A DNA stretch of 64,000 bases from Bacteroidales bacterium. Its GTDB lineage: Bacteria; Bacteroidota; Bacteroidia; Bacteroidales; P3. The stretch covers positions 62,001 to 126,000 of the forward strand of contig JAEEZY010000027.1 of NCBI GenBank assembly GCA_016292015.1, in the 5' to 3' direction. A program made the translations under genes and the position numbers. The notes beneath the pieces are model-generated. The model worked only from the letters and a program-made list of their open reading frames with translations. It did no database searches and had not been told where the DNA came from. Position 1 is the stretch's first letter. Each line of letters starts with the position of its first letter. Below, piece by piece: positions 55,154 through 62,787 of the stretch.

Positions 55154-58100
55154 ATGATGCTTTTCGGAAAGTACCAGCAAGGTGACCTATCCCAAGGTCA
55201 AATGGCAAGCAATGCAAAAGATTCCAACGGGAACTCTTACCGGATTAGATGGATTCGGGATTTAGAGGAAAACGGAGAACAGACGTATGGAATAAGAGAT
55301 CGGTTGGGTCGCTTGCAGAAAGTTGAATGTGAAAACGTGGCAAAGATTATTGACCACGGTTATGTTGAGTCGGAGAGAGCGTATGTTGTTGTTCAAGAGG
55401 TGAGAGAGTATGCCTACACATTGAAACAGTTGATAGAGGATGAAATGTTGAACGAGGAGCTGGTCGTAAGGGGATTCAGGGATATTGCGAAGGCTCTTGA
55501 AAAAATACACAGGGAATGCGGTATTTGTCATTGCGGTATCAGTGAGGATACAATTATCGTTGATCCAACAAAAGAAGACTGTTTTAAACTGATTGACTTT
55601 GGCGTGTTTGATAACCCAGAGAAAGATGCATTTCCATGGCAGCATGATATTTTGGAGCTAGGAAATGCGATGAAGAAGTGTATAGATGTTTTGAGGGAAG
55701 AGGTTGATGAATGTCAGCTGGGAGAAATTCCAGATCTTGTTGATAATATGATATCAATTGACGCATCGAAACGTCCTACATGGAGAGATGTGATAGGCTT
55801 CTTTGATGCATATCTGAGTCAGGGAGATGAAAATGATGAGGGGGAAGAATATATTAAGGTTGTGTTTAGAAAAAAAGCAACTGACTCTCTTGGTGAAGGT
55901 GAAAAAGGTAAAAAGGCATTGGCACTGATCAAGAGTACCCTTGAGGAAGATACCGTCTATTTTGTAAACGTAAGAAAGAATGAGAAGAATGAATTATGGA
56001 TGGATGTCATGGCTGGTGAGATTTATTTTAAGGGTGTCAAGTGGGAGGAACAGCAGCTTTTTTTCACCAATGAGATAAAAAGGGATAAGGGGAAAGTTGA
56101 AAATTCAAAACGTATCGCTCACAAACTTCCAGGTTGTTACAGATTTGGCGAATGTCAAAGGCGTACGGTTGACATATCCAGTTTTTTGGAGCAATGGGCC
56201 GAGGAGGACAAAGGCAAGGGAGAATACCGTAAGGAATTGGGTTTTTACAAAAAACTCCTTGAAAAAGAAAAAGAGGTGATTGTCAACAAATCGTTGCACC
56301 TGAGGTACGATAAATATGAGATAAACGGTTATGATATTACGTTTGAGGGAGAACTGAATGATAAGTGCAGCCCGATAGGTCAGATTAGAGCACATGTGGA
56401 CGAAGGCAATGACCCGAACTCTGAAGGGTTCAAGTATGTGATTTCTGCAATAGGAGGAAATAAGAAAGATGGGAAGGTTGAATTTACAGGCAAGCCGTAC
56501 AGCATCGAAACCATCCCGCCCGATGACGAGGATGAGGTATCAGTCAAGAAGACTGACAAGACCGAAGTAAAACGCAGATTTATCTTGAAAATCAAGGATT
56601 GTGAAGGGCTGAAGAAAGATGGGATTCCGCAGAAAGGGCAGTTAAAGGAAGACACACGTCAGGAGGAGGAAGAGAAACAGCGTCAGCTCGATGCAATTCG
56701 CAAGGTTGAAACCGGTGATGTGGCAAACAAAGACCTGATTTATTATCTGTTTAAACCAGGTGAATTGCAGTTCGACCGCAGCAGGGCTTTCGATATGAAG
56801 GAGATCTTTCAGAAGGACGACGCTGGACAGCCGTTCGAGTATTCGTTCAACCAACGTAAGGCGATATGCAATGCGCTCAGCTGCCGTCCGCTGTCTGTCA
56901 TACAGGGTCCTCCAGGTACCGGTAAGACAACCGTTATAACTGAGATAGTGTTCCAAATATTGAATGCAGATCCAAAAGCGAAGATTCTGATTACGTCGCA
57001 GACTAACAATGCAGTGGATCAGGTGTTGGAGAACTTGCTGAAAAACGAGATACCGGTGCTGCGGTTGTGCGGTGTGACGCCTCCAAAGATGGAAAGCATA
57101 AAAGAGCACACTATAAACCGTAAGTTCAGCGGGTGGAAGAAACAGGTGGCGGACAAGGCGAAATCGAACTTCTCCAAAGAGATAGAGGTTTATAAAGAAA
57201 AGTGGTCAGCAAAGAGTCCGTTCGCTGAAGTAATAATGGACAAATTGATACAGAATCCGGAATGGAAAGATGCAAAAAGCGAGATAGAGACTGTCGCCAG
57301 CCGTACTCCGCAGCTGAAGGTCCTGCAAAATCTTCCTATGGAAGAAGTGGAGGCAATAAAAGCTATTGAAAAGACACTGGGAATAGAGACCGAGGAATTC
57401 AGAAACAAACTGAAACTACATCGCGATTGGCTCTCGGCGGTATCTTCGCTTGACGAGAAAAGCCCGATAAATATGCGTTTGATTGACAGTATTCGTGTGG
57501 TGGGGGCAACCTGCAACCATATTGCCTCAAAGAAATACAGCAGGTACAACTTTGACGGCTTTGACTATGTCATCATGGACGAGTCGGGCAAGGCAACGAT
57601 GGCCGAGTCGCTGGTTCCGATTGTACGAGGCAAGAATCTTGTGTTCGTGGGCGACCACAGGCAGTTGCGTTCCATGTTGACGGCAAGCAGAGATGTAGAG
57701 AAATGGTTGAGAGAGGAGTACAAAAAGGAAGGTGAAGATTATGACGGATGGGACGACTATGTTAATCGTCCAAGCCTGTTCGAACGGGTAATCACAAAGA
57801 TACCTGCCGACTTCAAGTCGCAGCTGACTGAGTGCAGGAGAATGTCGGAAGATCAAGTTGAGTTGACATCGATGTGTTTTTACGAGCCAGAAGGAGATCA
57901 GAAAATAAAACCCGTTAAGCGTGATTCGGAAAAAGAGCACAATCTGCCGCTTGCAATAAAGAGTTCGGTATTCTTTATTGACACAGGAAGCGACAAGTCT
58001 AATAGGAAAGACGATAACGGCTCATCCTTCAACAATGATAATGTGGAAGTCATCGGAACTCTACTTCAGAAATTAAACGATAACGGTGGGGAAAGGATAA

Positions 58101-58639
58101 AAGACTACACCACAGGTTTGATTACTGGCTACACTGCGCAATATAGACGGCTACGCAAGAAGGTTGGTGGACTCATATCGAAGAATAAGCTCGAGAATCT
58201 GGCAAGATGGGCGAATACTGGTGACAAGAAAAAAAGAGGGGAGAAGTTGACCACATCGGTGATAGACAGATTCCAAGGCTTGGAGCGTGATATAATGATA
58301 GTTGACTTGGTTAAGAGCGGAGCCAACCTTGATCTGGGATTTCTTGAAACTCCCAATAGGATTAACGTGGGGTTGTCACGTCAGAAACGCTTGCTCTTCA
58401 TCGTAGGCGACTACAACGGTATCGTGAATGCAAGACCCAAACACAGTGGAAAGGGAAAGAAAAAAGTGGCGTTGCAGATGTACCTTAAGAGCCTCGAAGA
58501 GATGAACAAGAAGTGCATCATAAGTTCAGATGACCTGGACTATTTGTTTCCGAGGCGAAAGAAACCAGAGTTTATCCCGACGGAGCATCCGAAGCTGGAG
58601 GGTCCGAAAGTGCTTGGCAAAATCGAATTGAAAAAATAA
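55154..58639 (+). CDS. Mokosh-like MkoA: kinase-fold domain fused to SF1 (COG1112-type) helicase
   Basis: 1161 aa. Residues ~25-225 follow the protein-kinase fold: HCGISEDTIIVD (126-137) in place of the catalytic loop, KLIDFG (145-150) and a late SKRPTWRDV. The catalytic HRD Asp is a Gly (HCG at 126-128), so this looks like a pseudokinase. A linker of about 330 residues has no motif I recognise. The helicase starts with FNQRKAI, then Walker A GPPGTGKT (585-592), Ia LITSQTNNAVDQVLENL, II MDESG (808-812), III VFVGDHRQLRSML, V SVIDRFQGLERDIMIV and VI NRINVGLSRQKRLL. That is the Upf1-like set. Next gene is a PLD nuclease, 49 nt on. This pairing is the Mokosh type I composition (established knowledge). 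A+T-richer than the flanks. Confidence 0.8.
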   Translation: MMLFGKYQQGDLSQGQMASNAKDSNGNSYRIRWIRDLEENGEQTYGIRDRLGRLQKVECENVAKIIDHGYVESERAYVVVQEVREYAYTLKQLIEDEMLNEELVVRGFRDIAKALEKIHRECGICHCGISEDTIIVDPTKEDCFKLIDFGVFDNPEKDAFPWQHDILELGNAMKKCIDVLREEVDECQLGEIPDLVDNMISIDASKRPTWRDVIGFFDAYLSQGDENDEGEEYIKVVFRKKATDSLGEGEKGKKALALIKSTLEEDTVYFVNVRKNEKNELWMDVMAGEIYFKGVKWEEQQLFFTNEIKRDKGKVENSKRIAHKLPGCYRFGECQRRTVDISSFLEQWAEEDKGKGEYRKELGFYKKLLEKEKEVIVNKSLHLRYDKYEINGYDITFEGELNDKCSPIGQIRAHVDEGNDPNSEGFKYVISAIGGNKKDGKVEFTGKPYSIETIPPDDEDEVSVKKTDKTEVKRRFILKIKDCEGLKKDGIPQKGQLKEDTRQEEEEKQRQLDAIRKVETGDVANKDLIYYLFKPGELQFDRSRAFDMKEIFQKDDAGQPFEYSFNQRKAICNALSCRPLSVIQGPPGTGKTTVITEIVFQILNADPKAKILITSQTNNAVDQVLENLLKNEIPVLRLCGVTPPKMESIKEHTINRKFSGWKKQVADKAKSNFSKEIEVYKEKWSAKSPFAEVIMDKLIQNPEWKDAKSEIETVASRTPQLKVLQNLPMEEVEAIKAIEKTLGIETEEFRNKLKLHRDWLSAVSSLDEKSPINMRLIDSIRVVGATCNHIASKKYSRYNFDGFDYVIMDESGKATMAESLVPIVRGKNLVFVGDHRQLRSMLTASRDVEKWLREEYKKEGEDYDGWDDYVNRPSLFERVITKIPADFKSQLTECRRMSEDQVELTSMCFYEPEGDQKIKPVKRDSEKEHNLPLAIKSSVFFIDTGSDKSNRKDDNGSSFNNDNVEVIGTLLQKLNDNGGERIKDYTTGLITGYTAQYRRLRKKVGGLISKNKLENLARWANTGDKKKRGEKLTTSVIDRFQGLERDIMIVDLVKSGANLDLGFLETPNRINVGLSRQKRLLFIVGDYNGIVNARPKHSGKGKKKVALQMYLKSLEEMNKKCIISSDDLDYLFPRRKKPEFIPTEHPKLEGPKVLGKIELKK

Positions 58640-58688
58640 AAAAGATGGTAAACAACAAAATTCAAAAAATCAATAAAAAAAGAAAGTC

Positions 58689-60062
58689 ATGAATAAGCAA
58701 GAAGTATATAAGGAACTCAACGGCAAACGCCCTGATGGGTATAAAATCAACGAGGTGATACAGTTCAGCTATCCTTTGGTCAAGGCAAAGATAGGAGTGC
58801 TTGCCAACAAAATGCCCGATGGCTCAATGCTAAGTGTCTATAATGTCATACTGAATGCTGTTGGCATGGGTTATGACACGACGGCCAAACTGTTTGAGTT
58901 TATGGGATTGGGTGATACGGACGAGTTTATGCGTAACGAACTGCACCATTTGCGTGACAAAGGATATCTCGATTTGGTTTCGAACAACTGGTATGTAAGC
59001 GACATGGGCAAGGAATTTCTTGAAAACAACGAGGTAATGGGGGAGGAAGAAAAAGAAGATTTCGAGATACTGGTGGATGGCATTACCGGCGATATTTGTT
59101 CGCTAAAGTCGGTAGAAGAGAATGCTCTTGAGAAGAAACCTCTCGCAAAAAAACTCAAATCGAAAGTGGAGGATGATGTGAAAGACAACCAATGGGTCAC
59201 GGCCAAATATCACGAACTTGGCGATGTATATAAGTCGGACAGTGAGGGGAAGGCCTACCTCATAAGCAGCGACGACACCCTCAAGGGCAGGAAGGAAGTG
59301 TGGCAGAACTATTGGTTGGTGGAATATGTGCCATTTCCGAAGGATAGCGACAAGGAAGCATTTTTGGAGGTACGTGATAAGGATTTGAAAAATGAAGGGA
59401 GGATTTCGGAGAGTTTCAATGATGAATATGAGAGTGTCATAAAAGAGTTGATCTCCGAAAGATGTGATGCAGCGACTATGTTGGAAGATTATGAGGACAG
59501 TATTGAGGAGGAGAGGAATGAACAAGAAGAGGAGATGAACGTAGCCAAAGAGTCCAATGCTGTTGAGGAATTGACGATATGGGAGACCAAGGAGAAGTTT
59601 TTGGAGGCGTTGAGTACCGTGAAAGAGAAGCTTTTGATAGAGAGCCCGTGGATAAAGCAGGCAACCAGAGAGTATATTCCATACTTTGAAAAGATACTTG
59701 AGGAAGGGAAAACGCTGATTATCCTGTATGGTGTGGATAAGTATGCCGAGCATGACGAGGAAACGTTGAATAAGTTAAAAGAAATGGAGGAAAAATACAA
59801 TAAGTTCTTTCTTGTCAACCTGCCGGAATATCTATCGTCAATGCATGGAAGCACAATGTATGGATATGGTAGCCTTGCCGGAACGCATAGAAAGATTGTG
59901 ATAAAAGACAATGACTATTATATATCTGGTAGTTTCAATTTCCTGTCGTTCGCAAGATCTCAGTGGCAACGGGTGGCAAATGAGGAATCGATGTTGATTA
60001 GAACCAATGTGAAAAAGAAGTGGGAGAAGGTAATGAAACAGTATGGTTTAACTCTGCTGTAA
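58689..60062 (+). CDS. Mokosh-like MkoB: phospholipase-D-family nuclease
   Basis: 457 aa. A single complete PLD/HKD motif is at H400-R-K402...D407, followed by GSFNF (414-418), the G-S-x-N of the family. One motif implies a dimer for activity. The region around residues 45-112 (LHHLRDKGYLDL, WYVSDMGKEFLE) looks like a winged helix. Residues 255-290 are a highly acidic coiled stretch. The ESPWIKQATREYIPYFEKIL before the motif matches PLD-type nuclease N-terminal strands. It is the second gene of the locus and its product is expected to act with the helicase. Confidence 0.8.
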   Translation: MNKQEVYKELNGKRPDGYKINEVIQFSYPLVKAKIGVLANKMPDGSMLSVYNVILNAVGMGYDTTAKLFEFMGLGDTDEFMRNELHHLRDKGYLDLVSNNWYVSDMGKEFLENNEVMGEEEKEDFEILVDGITGDICSLKSVEENALEKKPLAKKLKSKVEDDVKDNQWVTAKYHELGDVYKSDSEGKAYLISSDDTLKGRKEVWQNYWLVEYVPFPKDSDKEAFLEVRDKDLKNEGRISESFNDEYESVIKELISERCDAATMLEDYEDSIEEERNEQEEEMNVAKESNAVEELTIWETKEKFLEALSTVKEKLLIESPWIKQATREYIPYFEKILEEGKTLIILYGVDKYAEHDEETLNKLKEMEEKYNKFFLVNLPEYLSSMHGSTMYGYGSLAGTHRKIVIKDNDYYISGSFNFLSFARSQWQRVANEESMLIRTNVKKKWEKVMKQYGLTLL

Positions 60063-60081
60063 CTTTCCACCAACACAGCAT

Positions 60082-60120
60082 CAGGGCCCGCCTTCGAATG
60101 AAGGCGGGCCCTGTGCTTTT
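60082..60120 (+). terminator. Terminator of the defence operon
   Basis: CAGGGCCCGCCTTC / GAAGGCGGGCCCTG, a perfect 14-bp stem (60082-60095 with 60100-60113) with loop GAAT, then TGCTTTT. It ends transcription 20 nt after the PLD stop. Confidence 0.9.
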
Positions 60121-60233
60121 CGGCTTTTCAGCCCTGCGCCCTCTGGGTTTTTGGCCGTTAGGCCTCTTTATAGTCGGCACGGGTGGCCGTAAGGTGGCTA
60201 TTCAAGGGCATCGCTGCCCTTTGGGTCGACTGC

Positions 60234-60866
60234 CTAGGCGCTGAAGACACCCAGCATCTTCGAGACCGACTCGGTCGAGCCCGAGCTCCACGCCACGTAC
60301 AGGTAGCAGGTGTCGCCGGACCAGTCCGCGGGGTACGTCGTCGAGTAGGTCTCGGCGGCACGTGCGGCCACGTTGTTACCGTAGATGTTGGTCTGCTTCG
60401 TCATGTTGTAGAAGCAGTACATCAGCTGGTCCGTCTCCTGTGCGTCGCCCACGCCCGTGTTGTCCGACCACGAGATGGTGATAGTCTGAGTGGCCGTCGC
60501 CACCGATGCCGCGATGGTGTGGCACGGCGTCAGCGGTCCGCGCGCTATCATCACCTTCGTCGGGTCGATGCTGTAGCCGTCGGTCATATTGCCGATCAGA
60601 GCGTCGTACCACAGCTGGCGGAAGAAGTTGGCGCGGGCCGAAAGCGTACTGTTGAAGTGGCGATAGCCTTCCTTGTAGATGCCGCCTATCCACATGATGA
60701 AGAACGTGATTGCCGAAAAGCGGGCGCGTACGTCCTGCTGTTTGGGCGAATTGCCGCCATTCCGGGTGCAGCCTCCCATGCGGGTGTAGTGCTGTCCGTA
60801 ACGCTTGTAACCAATAACGTCGTCAAGTTTTCCATGAAACTTGAAAAGATCCTTGCTTTTTGCCAT
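60234..60866 (-). CDS. DUF6266-like protein of unknown function
   Basis: 210 aa. Begins with MAKSKDLFKFHGKLDDVIGY followed by YGQHYTRM, matching the short-hairpin N terminus of a Bacteroidetes family (DUF6266-like) with a basic Arg-rich stretch and RANFFRQLWY. The C-terminal half (ITISWSDNTGVGDAQETDQLMYCFYN and YLYVAWSSGSTESVS) resembles a fibronectin-like beta sandwich. No signal peptide, no catalytic motif. It is divergent from the defence locus end, with a promoter element at 61023-61030. Confidence 0.5.
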   Translation of the reverse strand: MAKSKDLFKFHGKLDDVIGYKRYGQHYTRMGGCTRNGGNSPKQQDVRARFSAITFFIMWIGGIYKEGYRHFNSTLSARANFFRQLWYDALIGNMTDGYSIDPTKVMIARGPLTPCHTIAASVATATQTITISWSDNTGVGDAQETDQLMYCFYNMTKQTNIYGNNVAARAAETYSTTYPADWSGDTCYLYVAWSSGSTESVSKMLGVFSA

Positions 60867-61022
60867 AATTGTAAATTTTAAAAGGTTTGTAATTTATTTT
60901 GATTGTAACACCGGTGTCGTTTCCTGTCTCTCTCTCGTCGCTTCTCCTCTTGACTTGTTTTCGTTCTTCATTCGTCCTCTCTGTCCGATAGCTTGCAACC
61001 CCTTCTCGTTTGTTTCTGGCTG

Positions 61023-61030
61023 CAAATATA
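61023..61030 (-). promoter_or_regulatory. -7 promoter element for the DUF6266-like gene
   Basis: TATATTTG on the minus strand, about 157 nt before the ATG. Confidence 0.45.
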
Positions 61031-61051
61031 GGGTGGTTTCCGTTGAAAAAA

Positions 61052-61074
61052 GTGGTATTGTATGTGCATACCAC
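61052..61074. repeat. Inverted repeat GTGGTAT...ATACCAC
   Basis: Perfect 7-bp arms with a 9-bp centre, immediately upstream of the -7 element at 61023 on the minus strand, so it is well placed for a regulator. A further ATACCAC is at 61144-61150. Confidence 0.4.
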
Positions 61075-61164
61075 CGTCAATCTGTTGGTCCGCAAGCGAT
61101 TTTAACCCCACTTTTTTACCCCTCCGTCAAAATGCCACCAAAATACCACTTACCCACAACCCAT

Positions 61165-61211
61165 AAAACATGGTCAGCGGCACTTTTTTCGAGTACCGCT
61201 GACCATGTTTT
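61165..61211. terminator. Bidirectional terminator between the orphan genes
   Basis: AAAACATGGTCAGCGG / CCGCTGACCATGTTTT, a perfect 16-bp stem (61165-61180 with 61196-61211) with a 15-nt loop. It ends transcription of the 61241 gene and blocks plus-strand readthrough. Confidence 0.85.
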
Positions 61212-61240
61212 GATATAATTATCTAACAGTGTGCTAGTTA

Positions 61241-62047
61241 TCAGTATTTGTTGAAGTCCTGTTCTTCCAATCCAATCGACTTGAACACATTTTTAATCTC
61301 TTTGCGAACCTCCGGCGATATTTCCGATGACTCCTTTCTCGACGTCCCGTATATCCCGAACAGTTCTTCCAGCTCTTTGCGGCGGTAGCGCGGCAGTCCG
61401 TTCGATCCTTTCACCGTCACTCCCAGGTAGTCGCTCGCTTCCGTCACGAAGCATGCAAACGCCACAGGACATTTCGATGCCCTCTTGTTGAGGCACCACT
61501 TCGCGTGCCCGTCGGCCATTAGCTTGATGTAGCCTTTCTTCTCGAACACCTCAAGCATCCGCCGCCCTTTCTCGCAGTCCAGCAGCTTCGGTAGCGTAAT
61601 CTTTCCAACATCCACTGACACCTCCCCATCCTCCTCGTTCTCCGTACCCGCATAGCACCACTCTATCCCCTTCAGTGTCCACGACAAGTTCCCGTCCGGC
61701 AGATGTCTCCACTCAATCTTCAGCACCGGCACCACCGCGCAGCTCTCCACCAACTCATGCCACTTCTCCTCCTCCGCCTTCAACGCCTCCGTCTCCAGAG
61801 CCCAAGTCGCCCCAGTTGCCAGCTCAATCTTTCTCGTGATTTGTTGCAGCGTCGAGGTCACCGTCTTCTTGAACTCCTTTTCACGCTCCCTGATGCCCTC
61901 GAAGTCCATACCCACCTCTATCGGCTTATACAATCCCTGGAACGAGATGTTTATAACCGTAGCGGCTAGGTTTACAGCTTCTACTGTCCTCTGAATCCTT
62001 TCTTCGCCTAATACATGCCTAAAATCGGCGTTTGCATAGTGTTTCAT
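61241..62047 (-). CDS. Uncharacterised protein, accessory Bacteroidetes type
   Basis: 268 aa. I do not recognise a family. The N-terminal 90 residues are strongly helical and amphipathic (FEGIREREKEFKKTVTSTLQQITRKIELATGATWALETEALKAEEEKW-type). The middle has Trp-rich strands (EWRHLPDGNLSWTLKGIEWCY). The C terminus is basic and charged (YRRKELEELFGIYG, EVRKEIKNVFKSIGLEEQDF) and could dimerise or bind nucleic acid. No signal peptide. It is co-directional with the 62067 gene and separated from it by 19 nt, so they probably form an operon. Confidence 0.6.
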   Translation of the reverse strand: MKHYANADFRHVLGEERIQRTVEAVNLAATVINISFQGLYKPIEVGMDFEGIREREKEFKKTVTSTLQQITRKIELATGATWALETEALKAEEEKWHELVESCAVVPVLKIEWRHLPDGNLSWTLKGIEWCYAGTENEEDGEVSVDVGKITLPKLLDCEKGRRMLEVFEKKGYIKLMADGHAKWCLNKRASKCPVAFACFVTEASDYLGVTVKGSNGLPRYRRKELEELFGIYGTSRKESSEISPEVRKEIKNVFKSIGLEEQDFNKY

Positions 62048-62066
62048 TGCTTTTGGGTTTTATGGG

Positions 62067-62342
62067 TTATTCTGATCCATAATCCCAGTCTGTAATGATT
62101 AATGAAACATGTTTTTCTTTCTTTTCGCCCGATAGTACGTAGGCGTATTTATACGGCAGGTCCGTATCCCGTTTTTCAGTCTCCTTCAACTTCACCTCCT
62201 CCTCGTTGACATCTGCCCCCATCCCACGGTAAAGCATCGCATAGTATTTCAGCCACTCCCACTCCTTGCTGCTCTCCTCTCGGCTGATGTTGTCGATTAT
62301 CAGTTCCCTGATCTTTCTGCTTATGTTTTTCATGGTTTTCAT
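62067..62342 (-). CDS. Small uncharacterised charged protein
   Basis: 91 aa (alternative ATG at 62333 gives 88 aa). About half the residues are charged, mostly in predicted helices (ISRKIRELIIDNISREESSKEWEWLKYYAMLYRGMGADVNEEEVKLKETEKRD-type pattern). No known motif. It is the first gene of a two-gene unit with the 268-aa protein, behind a TATCTTTG promoter at 62398-62405. The pairing of a small and a larger protein could be a toxin-antitoxin-like unit, but nothing in the sequence shows this. Confidence 0.6.
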   Translation of the reverse strand: MKTMKNISRKIRELIIDNISREESSKEWEWLKYYAMLYRGMGADVNEEEVKLKETEKRDTDLPYKYAYVLSGEKKEKHVSLIITDWDYGSE

Positions 62343-62397
62343 AGATGCACTGATATTGCCTTACATCACTCCTCCCTCCCCCCTTGATTCAGTCCCA

Positions 62398-62405
62398 CAA
62401 AGATA
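62398..62405 (-). promoter_or_regulatory. -7 promoter element for the orphan gene pair
   Basis: TATCTTTG on the minus strand, 56 nt before the 62342 start. Confidence 0.6.
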
Positions 62406-62580
62406 CGACTATTTTCAATATCCCGCAACTCTTTCCCTAAAAAAAATTCGGCAGCCATACTCATAGCCCTGTTTCATCGGTCTGGCATAGGTCCACGGTA
62501 GGTCCGCCATAGGACAAAAGCAGGCCCTGTAGAGGTTCTATAAATACTCAGTAAATACCCTGTATAGGTCCAAAGTAGGC

Positions 62581-62700
62581 CAAAACTAAAAGCCAAGTAG
62601 GACAAAAGTAAAAGAAAACTAAAACAAAAGTAGGAGAAATCTAAAAGAAAAGTAAAAGAAATCTAAATAAGAGAGTAAAAGAAAAGAAGAGTAAAACAAA
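62581..62700 (+). repeat. Purine-rich AAAAGTAAAAG / AAATCTAAAAG low-complexity tract
   Basis: Repeated AAAAGTAAAAGAAATCTAA-type units with strong strand bias (plus strand almost free of C). It is simple sequence likely to vary by slippage. Confidence 0.65.
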
Positions 62701-62738
62701 AATACTATAAAACATGGTTGAGAATCTCAAATTATGTG

Positions 62739-62746
62739 TACCTTTG
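62739..62746 (+). promoter_or_regulatory. -7 promoter element for the S41 protease gene
   Basis: TACCTTTG with TTG at 62718-62720 and an 18-nt spacer; 41 nt before the ATG. Confidence 0.6.
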
Positions 62747-62787
62747 TAATTTGGTTGAGGCTGTGACGGTCTCCGAAATGATTGTAT

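Larger units (their letters stand above)
60867..61240. other. Intergenic region between orphan genes
   Basis: About 370 bases. It holds a minus-strand -7 element (61023-61030), a 7-bp inverted repeat (61052-61074) with further GGTATT/AATACC phrases, a C-rich stretch (61105-61160) and a 16-bp terminator hairpin (61165-61211). No gene is evident. Confidence 0.55.
62343..62787. other. Intergenic region before the S41 protease gene
   Basis: About 445 bases: a minus-strand promoter (62398-62405), degenerate TAGGTCC/TAGGCC phrases (62485-62610), a purine-rich AAAAGTAAAAG tract (about 62581-62700) and the plus-strand promoter (62739-62746). No gene is evident. Confidence 0.6.

Noticed and set aside
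55154..55850. Active Ser/Thr kinase function for the helicase N terminus
   Set aside because: The HRD catalytic Asp, the following Lys and the metal Asn are all replaced, so only the fold, not the activity, is claimed.
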